From assembly GCA_032622095.1 (NCBI GenBank), contig CP136064.1, forward strand, positions 253,832,484 to 253,896,483: 64,000 nucleotides of DNA. Reading direction: 5' to 3'. The position numbers and the translations under genes are program-made. Each line of letters begins with the position of its first letter. Positions within the stretch are counted from its first letter, which is position 1. The stretch is from Siphonodentalium dalli. Its lineage: Eukaryota > Mollusca > Scaphopoda > Gadilida > Siphonodentaliidae. Below are positions 1-9,369 of this stretch, one piece after another. The notes below the pieces were generated by a model. That model did no database searches, was not told the DNA's origin, and worked only from the letters and a program-made list of their open reading frames with translations.

Positions 1-145
1 TTTTCATTATCGGGAGGGCTCATTCTTTAAATTTGTGAATAAATAGACTGAACACAAAGGACGTCTTAATCGAGAATATTTTATCGAATTAGTTGCGAAA
101 TGTAACTATGCGCCGTCTAGCAAGGGCCTTAGGGTCTATATTATA

Positions 146-542
146 GATGCATACTCCGATTAAGTGCCCCTCAATTATTATTTATGTGGATTCGGGGGTT
201 TAAAAATAGTTGATTCGAGTCTAGGAACCCACCTATCAAAGCGCAGAGTTATTAGATATCGATTTTTGATAATTAATAGTGACCCAATAAACAGCCGACG
301 GTCTCGGACCAAATTGCGGATGAAGATGGATAACTCTAAAACCAAGAGGCTTTCTGTTGATAATAAGGCCAAATTTCGTCGAACAACATGTTGATAAATA
401 ACACGCTTCGGGCAATTTTATACTATATATATAGTTGACAGTGGTTATCATTAATCGATTCTGATAACTGAAGCGGCATTTCTAAAAATGTTGTTGCTGA
501 AATCTGATTATATGGGGACCATCGAATCTGATTGAGTACCAT
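146..542. mobile_element. Half of a TA-flanked foldback element (same family as 49284-50220)
   Basis: This stretch matches, with scattered differences, the right arm of the complete foldback element at 49284-50220, from the central GATGCATA segment to the terminal ATTGAGTACC. The outer end is followed by TA, as in the complete copies. The left arm is missing, so this is a solo arm left by truncation or deletion. It probably lies in an intron of the ABCG-like gene, whose next exon begins at 796. No coding capacity is seen; the short open frames on both strands are by-products of the repeat. Confidence 0.75.
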
Positions 543-689
543 TAACCACGTTATGTTACTTTATGAAGATGCTTACAAGATAGAGTTATCTGTCTTGGTA
601 ATCTTCAAATGTTTTCTCGTTCTCAAAATAACCACTGAAACTGTTCCGCAAATGTGATAAGAAATTATAAATAAAATGAATATTAATTG

Positions 690-775
690 ATTATGTCTGT
701 GTGAGGTTATTTATGCATGCGTGGGGTTATTTATGTCCGAGTGAGGTATTTATGTCTGAGCGAGTTATTTATATT
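690..775. repeat. Short tandem repeat, about 24-bp period, before an exon
   Basis: About four imperfect units of a GTCYGWGYGAGGTTATTTAT-like motif lie just upstream of the splice acceptor at 795. The sequence is simple and shows nothing functional. Confidence 0.6.
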
Positions 776-795
776 CCTCATTTTTCTCTTTATAG

Positions 796-889
796 GTCGC
801 GTATTTTGGACAAACGGAGAAGGTACTAGATTTCTTCAGTAGCCTCGGATTCAGTTACATGGCAAACTATAACCCTGCTGATTTCATAC
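796..889 (+). CDS. Internal exon of an ABCG/White-type ABC half transporter (partial gene)
   Basis: A pyrimidine-rich acceptor (TTTTTCTCTTTATAG) precedes an open 94-bp exon that ends at a GTATGT donor. Phase 0 reading gives 31 residues containing VAYFGQTEKVLDFFSSLG and NYNPADFI. The pattern VAYFG-(x)n-FF-(x)2-LG-(x)n-NYNPADF is characteristic of the ABCG subfamily, just after the ATP-binding cassette's H-loop region and before the linker to the membrane domain; Drosophila White has the same NYNPADF. ABCG proteins are half transporters that dimerise to move lipids, sterols or pigment precursors across membranes. Exons for the Walker A, signature and Walker B motifs must lie left of the window. 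The exon ends with one extra base (phase 1), which fits the acceptor of the exon at 1448. The family call is firm; the subtype is unknown. Confidence 0.85.
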
Positions 890-1447
890 GTATGTATAAT
901 CACCTGGTGAAACATAATCTTTAACCCTTTCCATATCATCATTGATGAGTGCTTATCACATAGGTCGTTTGTTGAAATTGTTATCTTAACATTTCCCTCA
1001 AAAGATAGGGCTCATTCCAGACTTGTAATTAGCTTTTACCACCTTAACATCCCCCCAAATCAATAATAGACCATTTCGATGTACAATTTTTACTGCGACC
1101 CTGCAGACTACCACCCGTTGACGAACTATCTGTTTTACTTTTCTTCTCTTAAATTCACGATAATTCTAAAGCAGGCATTACTGTTTTCAATTTGGTTAGG
1201 AACACGAATATTATGCCAAATCTATTTTTTAAACGTTTTTGACTTTCACACCTTTCAAAAATGTTAATAATAACAATAATTGACCTAGTTTTGGGCCATA
1301 TATGAGTTTTATTCATGCACCATCAAGTTGGTTGGAATAAAAAGGTGTGCTGGTACAAATTCGATTTATTAAGAATAACTTCGGTTAAACTGTATTCACT
1401 TTGTAATAAATTGTTCCATCCGATGTCACATACACTATCCTTTGCAG
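890..1447 (+). other. Intron between the two ABCG-like exons
   Basis: The segment starts GTATGT and ends CCTTTGCAG. It is AT-rich; small open frames at 1079-1267 and 1315-1515 have no recognisable content. No repeat family seen elsewhere in the window was found here. Confidence 0.6.
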
Positions 1448-1511
1448 TGGAACAAATGAAAAGAAGTACAGAGGATGAAGACAAAATAATTGAAGCGGCA
1501 TACAAAAGAAG
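1448..1511 (+). CDS. Next exon of the ABCG/White-type transporter
   Basis: The acceptor TATCCTTTGCAG is followed by 64 bp that stay open in the frame left by the exon at 796-889 (the leftover C plus TG makes Leu). The joined product continues NPADFI-L-EQ, then MKRSTEDEDKIIEAAYKRR. This charged, helix-prone stretch is where ABCG proteins have the variable linker between the nucleotide-binding and membrane domains. The donor AAG|GTGAAT leaves two bases (phase 2). Sequence similarity alone would not identify this exon; the support is phase agreement, good splice sites, position and the family's usual run of an acidic linker after NPADF. The six-helix membrane domain should follow, but I could not locate it with confidence. 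Confidence 0.6.
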
Positions 1512-2553
1512 GTGAATGCATTAAAGATGGCATATCTCTTCTTAAATAGGTTTTATGTAGTTTCCGTGGTAAACTATAATTATATATGAATGGAGGACCA
1601 CTGTCCGGAAACGTTTCTATCAATTATTATTGATTTTATTTCAATATTTTCTTATATATTGCGATAATGAAGTGGGACATTTTTTCGTTTCTATTTATAT
1701 GATTTATAGATAGAGTTATTCCGCGTGGTATGCTCCGAACGAACACAAGCCGTAACTTGTCCCAAATGCATTGTATGTACCAGGAAATTCGAAATAAAAT
1801 CCATATTAATTGATAGAATCGTTTTCAGGCAGGGGTGTTCGATTCATACCTATTATTTTATACACAGGAAACTAAACAAAACTTGTTATAGGAAGAGATG
1901 GGCATCTTTTCATAATAAATATTTTTATCTCTCCCTGTGTGTCGTATATCCAAAAACAACTGGCATTGTTATATATATGATCGATATATGGCGTTTACAG
2001 AACAGTGTATATTAGAAGAGATCTGAGCATAGCATTAACACAAAATAGAATTTAATCTCTATCAGGCTGATATAATGTTTCCATTATAGAGCTTTTTCTT
2101 AGGTAGGTATGGAGTGGGTAAACAGTTTTGTTTGAAGTTTGGCCCCAGTCAACCACATTGTTTCAGAGACAAATTATGTTCTCGATGAAGTACTTCCTGA
2201 TCGGGTACAGGACAATCCCACAAGAGAAAAGTTTCATTGTCATTTTAAAAGATAGAGGTAACTAGTGTCGTGCACAAGGTGCTGTTTACCTCAGTTGACT
2301 AACAATTAATTTAAATGACTTGAAATGGCACTAATCGTTTACGCATGCTTGACCGATTCCTACAAAATTTGTTGTGGTGACTCGGTGTACCCCGGCGAAT
2401 GTTAACGGCGTCGGTTATTAAAAATTTTATATTTGAATATATGTATTTTGTTAATTGGAGGTCAATCTTTGAAAAAGATTAAAAATGAAATGAATTTTTG
2501 GTTTTTAAATAAAAATGTTTAAATGATAAAAATGTGCGCCAAGCGCACAAAGG
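1512..2553 (+). other. Gene-poor stretch with one weak exon candidate
   Basis: The stretch is mostly AT-rich sequence with no clear gene. The segment 2167-2257 follows CACATTGTTTCAG and ends before GTAACT. One frame reads TNYVLDEVLPDRVQDNPTRE, which is protein-like, but it enters in phase 1 and hits a stop just before the donor, while the preceding ABCG-like exon ends in phase 2. It could be a skipped, decayed or spurious exon. Confidence 0.2.
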
Positions 2554-3635
2554 CAGAGGCGGACTGGCCGATCGGGAGACCGGGAAATTTCCCGATGGGC
2601 CGGAGGCCGGAAAAATTTGATTCCACGTGATTTTCTATCAAGCGAGAATCCGAGGGTTTTTTTTACGGTTTGGGGGGGGGGGGGGGGGGGTATATGTGGT
2701 TGGGCCGCCCAACCACAACTTGGGCCGCAAATGAAACCGACGTGGGCCGCCACATGTGTTGTTTAACCAGCGTGTATCCAATAAGATGGTACTCTTCTCA
2801 CATAAATTCATGGCATGGCCGATCGGGAGACCGGGAAAATTCCGGACGTGGGCCGCCACATGTGTTGTTTAACCAGCCGTGTATCCAATAAGATGGTACT
2901 CTTCTCACATAAATTCATGGCATGGCCGATCGGGAGACCGGGAAAATTCCGGACGTGGGCCGCCACATGTGTTGTTTAACCAGCCGAATTGGCTAATCGT
3001 AATTTTGACATTAAATGAACTTGTCGGCATCATATAACACCACGTTAAGACCCCATTAATCTCGAGATTTTAACGGTAACTCCCAGCCGTAAATCCCAAA
3101 AAAATTCTTACGCACCCCTCCCCCAATTGAAATTTACAAGAAAATAGGAACGCTTCAGTTGATGCCAGTCTAGTTTATCGGATTCGAGATTTTCTTGTAT
3201 AGTTTTCAAAATGTTCTCACCCCGGGCCGAACAACCATGAACAGCCCGGTGTGTCCCGGTCTCTTGTCCGTAGCCGTGTGCATTTGTCTGGAGTTAGACC
3301 GCTAGATGTTAGATTTTATGCAATTTTTCAGGTAAAAATATCTGAAGGGTCTCATACCGGGAATATATAGAACCATGGTTTATGAATATATAGGATATTA
3401 GACCAGAGGTGCAAATGGAATTATGCAAAAACATGTATTTGGTCTGCATCTGATTCAAGGGGGGGGGGGGTGCAAATGGAATTATGCAAAAATATGTATT
3501 TGGTCTGATTCTGATTCAAGGGGGGGGGGGGGTGCAGTTGGGCCAAGGTGGACTGTGGACGCCCCCCCCCCCCAAACAGATGGGCCGGTATTATATTAAT
3601 TTCCCGGGCCGGTTTTTTGGCCCAGTCCGCCTCTG
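2554..3635. mobile_element. Non-autonomous hAT-type DNA transposon, 1082 bp, with 8-bp target duplication
   Basis: The left end begins CAGAGGCGGACTGGCC and the right end is its inverted form ending GTCCGCCTCTG. Both sides are flanked by the same 8-bp sequence CACAAAGG (2546-2553 and 3636-3643). CAG-starting inverted ends plus an 8-bp duplication are hallmarks of the hAT superfamily. There is no transposase reading frame, so the element must be mobilised in trans. Inside, a block of about 107 bp (the GACGTGGGCCGCC motif at about 2739, 2846 and 2952) is tandemly repeated and contains terminus-like GGCCGATCGGGAGACCGG segments. A roughly 62-bp unit ending in a G tract is duplicated at 3410-3533. 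Long G runs occur at 2670-2690. A second copy lies at 22713. Confidence 0.88.
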
Positions 3636-3643
3636 CACAAAGG

Positions 3644-4087
3644 GACAGCCGCTGAAAAAAACTCCTGCGGGTGCCCGTCTATGATCTAAATGACCGCGAC
3701 AGCGTTTAGCTATACATAAATAAGTATGCGGTTCCAGTCTGGAACTTCCAGCATTCACATACTACTTTGAATAAATTGCTTTCCTTCAACTTTGACAGTT
3801 TTAAATACCCATGTTACACGAATATATATATGGCTGGCGAGAACAAAACATTAAATTGCCGAATTACAACCATGTTTTGCTATAGGGTAAAATTATGATC
3901 GGGGCATTGAGGAAACTATATTCGCGCTTATATATAATGCTTTAGATTGTCACAATATTCGTGAGGAATATTTGGTTATGTAAGATTACCTGTTTTTATC
4001 GGACAGACTGACATCTGAATGGCCGCATGATATTCTCCAATGCGACGAGAACTCAAATCAGGCTACGGCAATGAGCGATTCTACTAG
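3644..4087. other. Non-coding stretch, nothing recognised
   Basis: AT-rich sequence without open frames, repeats or structure that I can support. Confidence 0.5.
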
Positions 4088-4412
4088 GGTCAAGAATGTT
4101 AATGCAACTTAATCGGCTGCCAATCGAATACTTTGTTTTGAATGATATTAATGCCAAAAAAGAGCCACAAGTTTATGTGAAGGTCCCAGCTCAAGATTAT
4201 GATTTAGACGACTTTTGTGAGCCGATTTCCCTCTGCGGCGATTAAGATTCATTAAACTTCCCCAGGTAGGAAATAAAAGTTTATCGCGAAATCGGCTTGG
4301 AAAAGTCGCCAACATCCCGGGGTCGCATCTACCCCGTAGAACTGGTTGGAATTCCGCCGAAGACGAGGCCGAGTTCGCAAATGTCACGGTTCGTTTCAGT
4401 TCGAGAAAATAG
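4088..4412 (+). pseudogene. Coding-like segment in two overlapping frames; possible exon or decayed gene fragment
   Basis: From ATG 4096 one frame stays open to TAA at 4245 and reads NRLPIEYFVLND, then KKEPQVYVKVPAQDYDLDDF and CEPISLCGD. From 4221 another frame stays open to TAG at 4412 and includes VGNKSLSRNRLGKVANIPGS, then GWNSAEDEAEFANVTVRF. Both are rich in charged residues, and local GC is clearly above that of the surroundings, which suggests real coding sequence that has taken a frameshift or is read with splicing (CCCCAG|GTAGGA at about 4265 is a candidate donor). A possible acceptor TTCTACTAG precedes 4088. The strand matches the ABCG-like gene, so it could be a downstream exon, but no ABCG motif is visible. 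I do not recognise the family. Confidence 0.3.
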
Positions 4413-4828
4413 GTCATCTATAATAGGCCATATTTTAAGACAGATAAAGTGAATTAATTTTCATTTAATGCTACAATTATCTTCCAAATGAGATTTCAGC
4501 TGAAAATACGTGTACCGTTTGTCCTGTTTTCAAACCGGCGATCACCCAATGCATTTTCATTCGGAACTTGTCCGACTAATTACAATTAAAGTTACGGGCG
4601 GTGTTGGTGGTGGGTACTGCTGTTAAAATATTCACCTCCGTAAAAAACGACCATAAACAGAAATAATAGTAAAATATAGACAGACTTTGTTCTTTCACCT
4701 ATCAGAAATATTGCATAAACAGTATGTTATTGTCAAATGTGTTTCCTTTGTTATGTAAACAAAAGCAAAAAACGTTACGGAACCTGGCTTTTGTTTAGAT
4801 CCGGATATGGTAAACATAAAGAGCATTA
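4413..4828. other. Non-coding stretch, nothing recognised
   Basis: AT-rich sequence with no supported gene. It ends where the duplicated unit at 4829 begins. Confidence 0.5.
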
Positions 4829-6123
4829 TTACTTGCGCCAGTCCATGCTGGACGCAAGTAATATTTTTGGCCCGGATCTCTGTTTATCTGTTTATCTGTC
4901 TGTTTATTTGTCTGTTTATTTGTCTGTCCTTCCGCGAACATGTTACGTCATACCGGAAGTACATACTGTAAATAATACACAGGCTAATTATGAAATGGTT
5001 GCATCAATTGTAATTTAAATCCACATATATACTTAATTTGCATCGTTATCTGGTTTTATTTTGGAAATAAATCGTACATAAATGAACAATATTGAATAAT
5101 TTTTTTCTGGTCAAGACGCCATGACGTCACGATGCGCATCAGGGCGTCACGAGCTACATGGGCGCGCAAAATACCAGACATGATTGCGTCGATGTCCAGA
5201 CAGCTGAGACTCGTATTACACGGACTGGCTAAACCATTCCATCTGCATGCCAACAACTTCGTGTTTTATTATTATAAATATATATATTTACTGCATGAAA
5301 ACAGAAGTGGGCAATAGTACTGCCCATTAGAAGCCAATTTTATGTAACTGAAACTCGAGGAAATGAGTTGAGATCAAGTCGAAATAATGCGTGCGGAATC
5401 GTTTTTTTTTTTCGCAGAGAGTGTGAGGTGCGAACATATTTTCGAAAGATCCTGCTGCATATAAATCATGTCCGGCCAAACAGTCGAGCGCGTGGTTCAA
5501 TTGAAAAAAACAATTGCAGTGAAAAATGTGAATGTGGAAACATGGATTATTAAAATGCCTTATTAATTAACTGGGAAAACAAGCTTTCTCATTCTCAACG
5601 CAATAGACATTTTGATGGTAACTTCCCGAAGATTGTAGATCAGTCGCTAATGAGGGAATGTTCTCATTGACACACTGCTAATCAAAGACTAGCCAATGGT
5701 CGCGTGTATTTTATTTAATTGTGTCGGTATTTGTAATTATGTCATTCTAGTCAAACTAGTAATTTAACCCAATTTATATATAATATATAACATCATCGGC
5801 AACCAGTCGTTTTCACACCCTTTATATGAAAGATGTCTATATTCTACAAATATGTCAAACAACTCGTACGTATTACTAAGACTAGCATTAGTGTAATAGA
5901 TCAACTTGAGATAACAGAGATATTCTGTCCATACACACAACTATTTCAGCGATGCATGGATGAACTGAGATTTGATATCTAGAATTTTGTTATCGATCTC
6001 TCTCAAACGAGGGGCCAGCACCCGTGGTTCAAACTGTTGTTGGTAAGACACCACAAAACATGCCAAATGTGTGATGGGCGCAAGTATGATCAAGTATAGG
6101 CAGCTCCAGTGAGTGCATTCTAG
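4829..6123. repeat. Tandem segmental duplication, copy 1 (about 1.3 kb)
   Basis: The segment starts with the imperfect hairpin TTACTTGCGCCAGTCC...GGACGCAAGTAA and ends GAGTGCATTCTAG. It is followed at once by a second, similar copy starting with the same hairpin at 6124. Landmarks in the same order in both copies are the CTGTCCTTCCGCGAACATG run, the GGGCAATAGTACTGCCC palindrome, a purine-rich CTCGAGGAAATGAG block and the tail TGTGATGGGCGCAAGTA. Copy 1 has an extra TTTATCTGTCTG microsatellite near 4880-4925. The unit may itself be a mobile element, but only its left hairpin end is distinctive. Confidence 0.8.
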
Positions 6124-6997
6124 TTACTTGCGCCAGTCCATGCTGGACGCAAGTAATGTTTTCGGTTCGGATCTTTGTCTATCTGTCCTTCCGCGAACAT
6201 GTTACGTCATACCGGAAGTACATACTGTAAATAATGGACACGCAAAATATGAAATGGTTGCATCAATTGTAATTTAAATCCACATATATACTTAATTTGC
6301 ATCGTCGTCTGGTTTTATTTTGGTAATAAATCGTTCATAAATTAACAATATTGAATGATTTCTTTCTGGAAACCGATCAAGACGCCATGACGTCACGACG
6401 CACATCAGGACGTCACAAGCTACATGGGCGCGCAAAACACCAGACATGATTGCGTCGATGTCCAGACAGCTGAGACTCGTATTACACGGACTGGCTAAAC
6501 CATTCCATCTGCCAACAACTTCGTGTTGTTTTATTATAAATATATATATATACTGCATGAAAACAAATGTGGGCAATAGTACTGCCCATTAGAAGCCTAT
6601 TTTATGTAACTTGAAACTCGAGGAAATGAGTTGAGATCAAGTCTAAAAGATGCGTATAGGCCCCTACGGAATCGTTTTTTTTACGCAGAGACAGTGAGGT
6701 GCGAACATATTTCTAGAAAGTTAAAAACATTTTCGAAAGATCCTGGTGCATATAAATCATATCCGGCCAAACAGTCGAGCGCGTGGTTCAATTGAAAAAC
6801 AATTGCACTGAAAAATTTGAATGTGGAAACATAGATTAATTATTTAAATGCCTTATTAATTAACTTGGAAAACAAGCTTTCTCATAGACATTCTGATAAA
6901 AGTTCCCGAAGACTGTAGATCAGTCGCTAATGGAATGTTCCCATTGACACACTATTAATCAAAGGCTATAGCCAATGGCCACGTGTCTTTTATTTAA

Positions 6998-7395
6998 CGC
7001 CGTGGATAAAGAGCAATATACCGCTCTTTAGTACCAAACGCTAAAGAGTGGTATACCGCTCTTTAGCTATATATGGGCCTGACACGCTAAAGAACGATAT
7101 CCCGCTCTTTAGCGTTTGGGGCTAAAGAGCACCGCTCTTCAGCATTGGCGCTAAAGAACGGTATACTGCTATATAGTGACAAACGCCTAAGAACGGTGTA
7201 ACTGTCATACACTCAAGAGTGGTGTACACCGGCGGTCTAAACCGCAATTTAGCTATACATGGTCCTGGCGCGATAAAGAACGGTATTTCGTTATCACCCG
7301 TACTGTACTATCTTTAGTGTCCGGCTATAAAGAGCGGTATACCGTTCTGTATCCCTCAGTGCTAAAGAGGGGTATACCGCTCTTTAGCCACTCCG
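6998..7395. mobile_element. 398-bp non-autonomous element of stacked short palindromes, 9-bp target duplication
   Basis: The element is flanked by TTTATTTAA at 6989-6997 and 7396-7404, while the other duplication copy (around 5710) has a single TTTATTTAATTGTGTCGG: a true empty site. The termini CGCCGTGGATAAAGAGC and CGGAGTGGCTAAAGAGC (inverted) match at 14 of 17 positions. The body is a series of variations on the palindrome AAAGAGCGGTATACC/GGTATACCGCTCTTT, at least six hairpins in a row. A 9-bp duplication is typical of Mutator-like elements (8-10 bp), so that is the best class guess. There is no coding capacity. Confidence 0.82.
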
Positions 7396-7624
7396 TTTAT
7401 TTAATTGTGTCGGTATTTGTAATTTACTTTGATGGTTTTTGCCACTGAAGTGCAATGGCATACACACCTGATGTCATTCTAGTCAAAATAGTAATTTAAC
7501 CCAATTGGTATATATATAATATGGCATCATCGGCAACCAATCGTGTTCACGGACTTTATATGAACTATGTCTATATTGTTCTATAAATATGTCAAACAAC
7601 TCGTACGTATTACTAAGACTAGCA

Positions 7625-7840
7625 TTAGTTTAATAGATCAACTTGAGATAACAGAGATATTATGTCCGTACGCACAACTATTTCAGCGATGGATGAATGA
7701 GATTTGATATCTTGAATTTTGTTATCGATCTCTCTCAAACGAGGGGCCAGCACCCGTGGTTCAAACTGTTGTTGGCAAGACACCGCATCACATGCCAAAT
7801 GTGTGATGGGCGCAAGTATTGGCTGCTCCAGTGAGTGCAT
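7625..7840 (-). other. Small open frame with protein-like composition, unrecognised
   Basis: The 71-codon frame begins MHSLEQPILAPITHLACDA and ends SLLSQVDLLN. The equivalent region in the upstream duplicate (about 5900-6120) is disrupted by indels and a stop. Retention of a helix-prone, charged stretch (LRLREIDNKIQDIK-like) hints at former coding. There is no splice or promoter evidence; it may be chance. Confidence 0.15.
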
Positions 7841-8027
7841 TCTAGTTTGTTACTGTTTTCCTGATATGGAAATAATAAAGAGCGTTTATATCATTTGTGT
7901 GTGATTAACCAATATAATTGAGCTGTGTTATGTAAACAGAAGCCAAACGTATGTAACACGAGCAGGCTCTTGCTTACGTATATGCAGCATCGTACGTTTT
8001 GACGACAATATACTATTTACGCCAGGG

Positions 8028-8200
8028 GGCCGGGGGGGGGGGGGGGGGGTCAGAAAAAAAATTACGGATACAAGGTGGAAACTTTGTGTTTTTCAGTTTT
8101 GGGACCCACCACCCCGGGAGCGTAAGTTTTTTCCAACCAGGTCTGGGACACCTACCCGGGACCGTAAGTTTTTTTCCACCCCCAAAATTGATGAAAATCT
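8028..8200. repeat. G-run repeat with CCACCCC and AAAAAAA blocks
   Basis: An almost unbroken G run (8029-8049) is followed by TCAGAAAAAAAATTACGG and then alternating ACCCACC and GTAAGTTTTTT blocks. Similar sequences recur at 27512-27660 and 27965-28020, so this is a dispersed low-complexity family. It has G-quadruplex potential. Confidence 0.6.
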
Positions 8201-9223
8201 TGTAAATTCTACTAAATAATGTGTTGTTGGCAGGGTGAGGGTATCTCATTGTGTCTGCACCGGAACTGAGAGAACGCTGATCAAGTACACCCACACAAAA
8301 TAAACAAAGCACATGGCTGAAAAATATGCTAACAAAACCAGTGACAAAACCTTGAAAAACCCAAATATTTATGGTTATAAAGGTAAAATACCCACTTTAA
8401 CAGGATATTTGTGTCCCTTATTAGCAATAGGTTAAAATATATGCATGTGTAAAGTTAAATAAACACAGTTCCAGTCTTCTCCATGTTCGAAATGACTGGT
8501 GAGCAATGAGGAGCTCCCCTTGAAATCATTCTAGGCGAGTGGCGAGTAGCTCTCCTACAAAATGTCGAGGCGAATAGTATCACAGCAGGAGATGTCGAAG
8601 GCATCTCCCGAAGGCATGAGGGGGGAGTACGGGAGGGGGTCAGGGGGCCTCTCCCGGAAAAAAATATATATCAAAGTTATGATCAGCTTTTACTCTGTCG
8701 GTATAGGACCCAGGATCACAGCACGCTATGGTATTTGAAAGCCTGTAGGTCCCAAAATGCTCATATATCTAGCTGTATCTATTGGTAATAATACAGCTAT
8801 GTGTATTGTCAGAATGAAATACACATAGATGTGGATAGGTAGTTTTATTCAACTCTGGCTAAAGCATTATCTCACTATAGGTAAACTTCCGGTTTGTTGT
8901 TTATACTATACAATGTGTCCCACCTCAGAATTTAAAAGCCTTCAAATAACGATTTTGTGTCAATAAGTGACAAAAATGCAATGCCACATTGCTAATAGTA
9001 CACAAGCAAGTAAGTTGGTATATTTGAAATAAAGTTATGTGATATATTACGCACATTTGAAGCATTTGTATTCTGAGTTATCGACAGTATTTTCTTGAAC
9101 TACGTGGTCTCTCTGTTTGTTGTGCAGAAATTGTATTGACGATGTGAATCGGAATCAGTTAGATTTTGAATTAATTCCTCGATCTATTTTAGTAAATAGC
9201 GCATATAATAAAAAGAAAACCTT
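8201..9223. other. Non-coding stretch, nothing recognised
   Basis: AT-rich sequence with no supported gene. A short GGGGGGAGTACGGGAGGGGG purine block lies near 8620-8650. Confidence 0.5.
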
Positions 9224-9369
9224 CGTGTTTTGAGTGAATACCGGAATTACCTCATTCGTGGTCACAGTGAGATACTGGAATCATCACGTGGCCTAAAGGC
9301 CACTCGTGATGATTCCAGTATCTCACTGTGACCACTCATGAGATACTTCCGGTATTCACTCAAAACACG
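9224..9369. repeat. 146-bp near-perfect palindrome (foldback)
   Basis: The arm CGTGTTTTGAGTGAATACC...CACAGTGAGATACTGGAATC is followed, after a 4-base centre (TAAA between TGGCC and GGCCA), by its reverse complement ending GGTATTCACTCAAAACACG. Mismatches cluster near CCTCATTCG/CTCATGAGATA. The fold is long enough to form a hairpin RNA. No target duplication is evident, so the class is unknown. Confidence 0.85.

Larger units (their letters stand above)
6124..7845. repeat. Tandem segmental duplication, copy 2, carrying a 398-bp insertion
   Basis: This copy is collinear with 4829-6123 but longer, chiefly because of the element at 6998-7395 and a stretch of about 45 bp near 7420-7470 that is absent from copy 1. 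On the - strand, 7625-7840 is open for 71 codons (including EPRVLAPRLREIDNKIQDIK) whereas the matching part of copy 1 is frameshifted. That could be a small exon intact in one copy, but no family is recognised. Confidence 0.8.

Noticed and set aside
2167-2257. Third exon of the ABCG-like gene
   Set aside because: Splice-like borders and a protein-like frame exist, but the phase does not match the previous exon and a stop precedes the donor.
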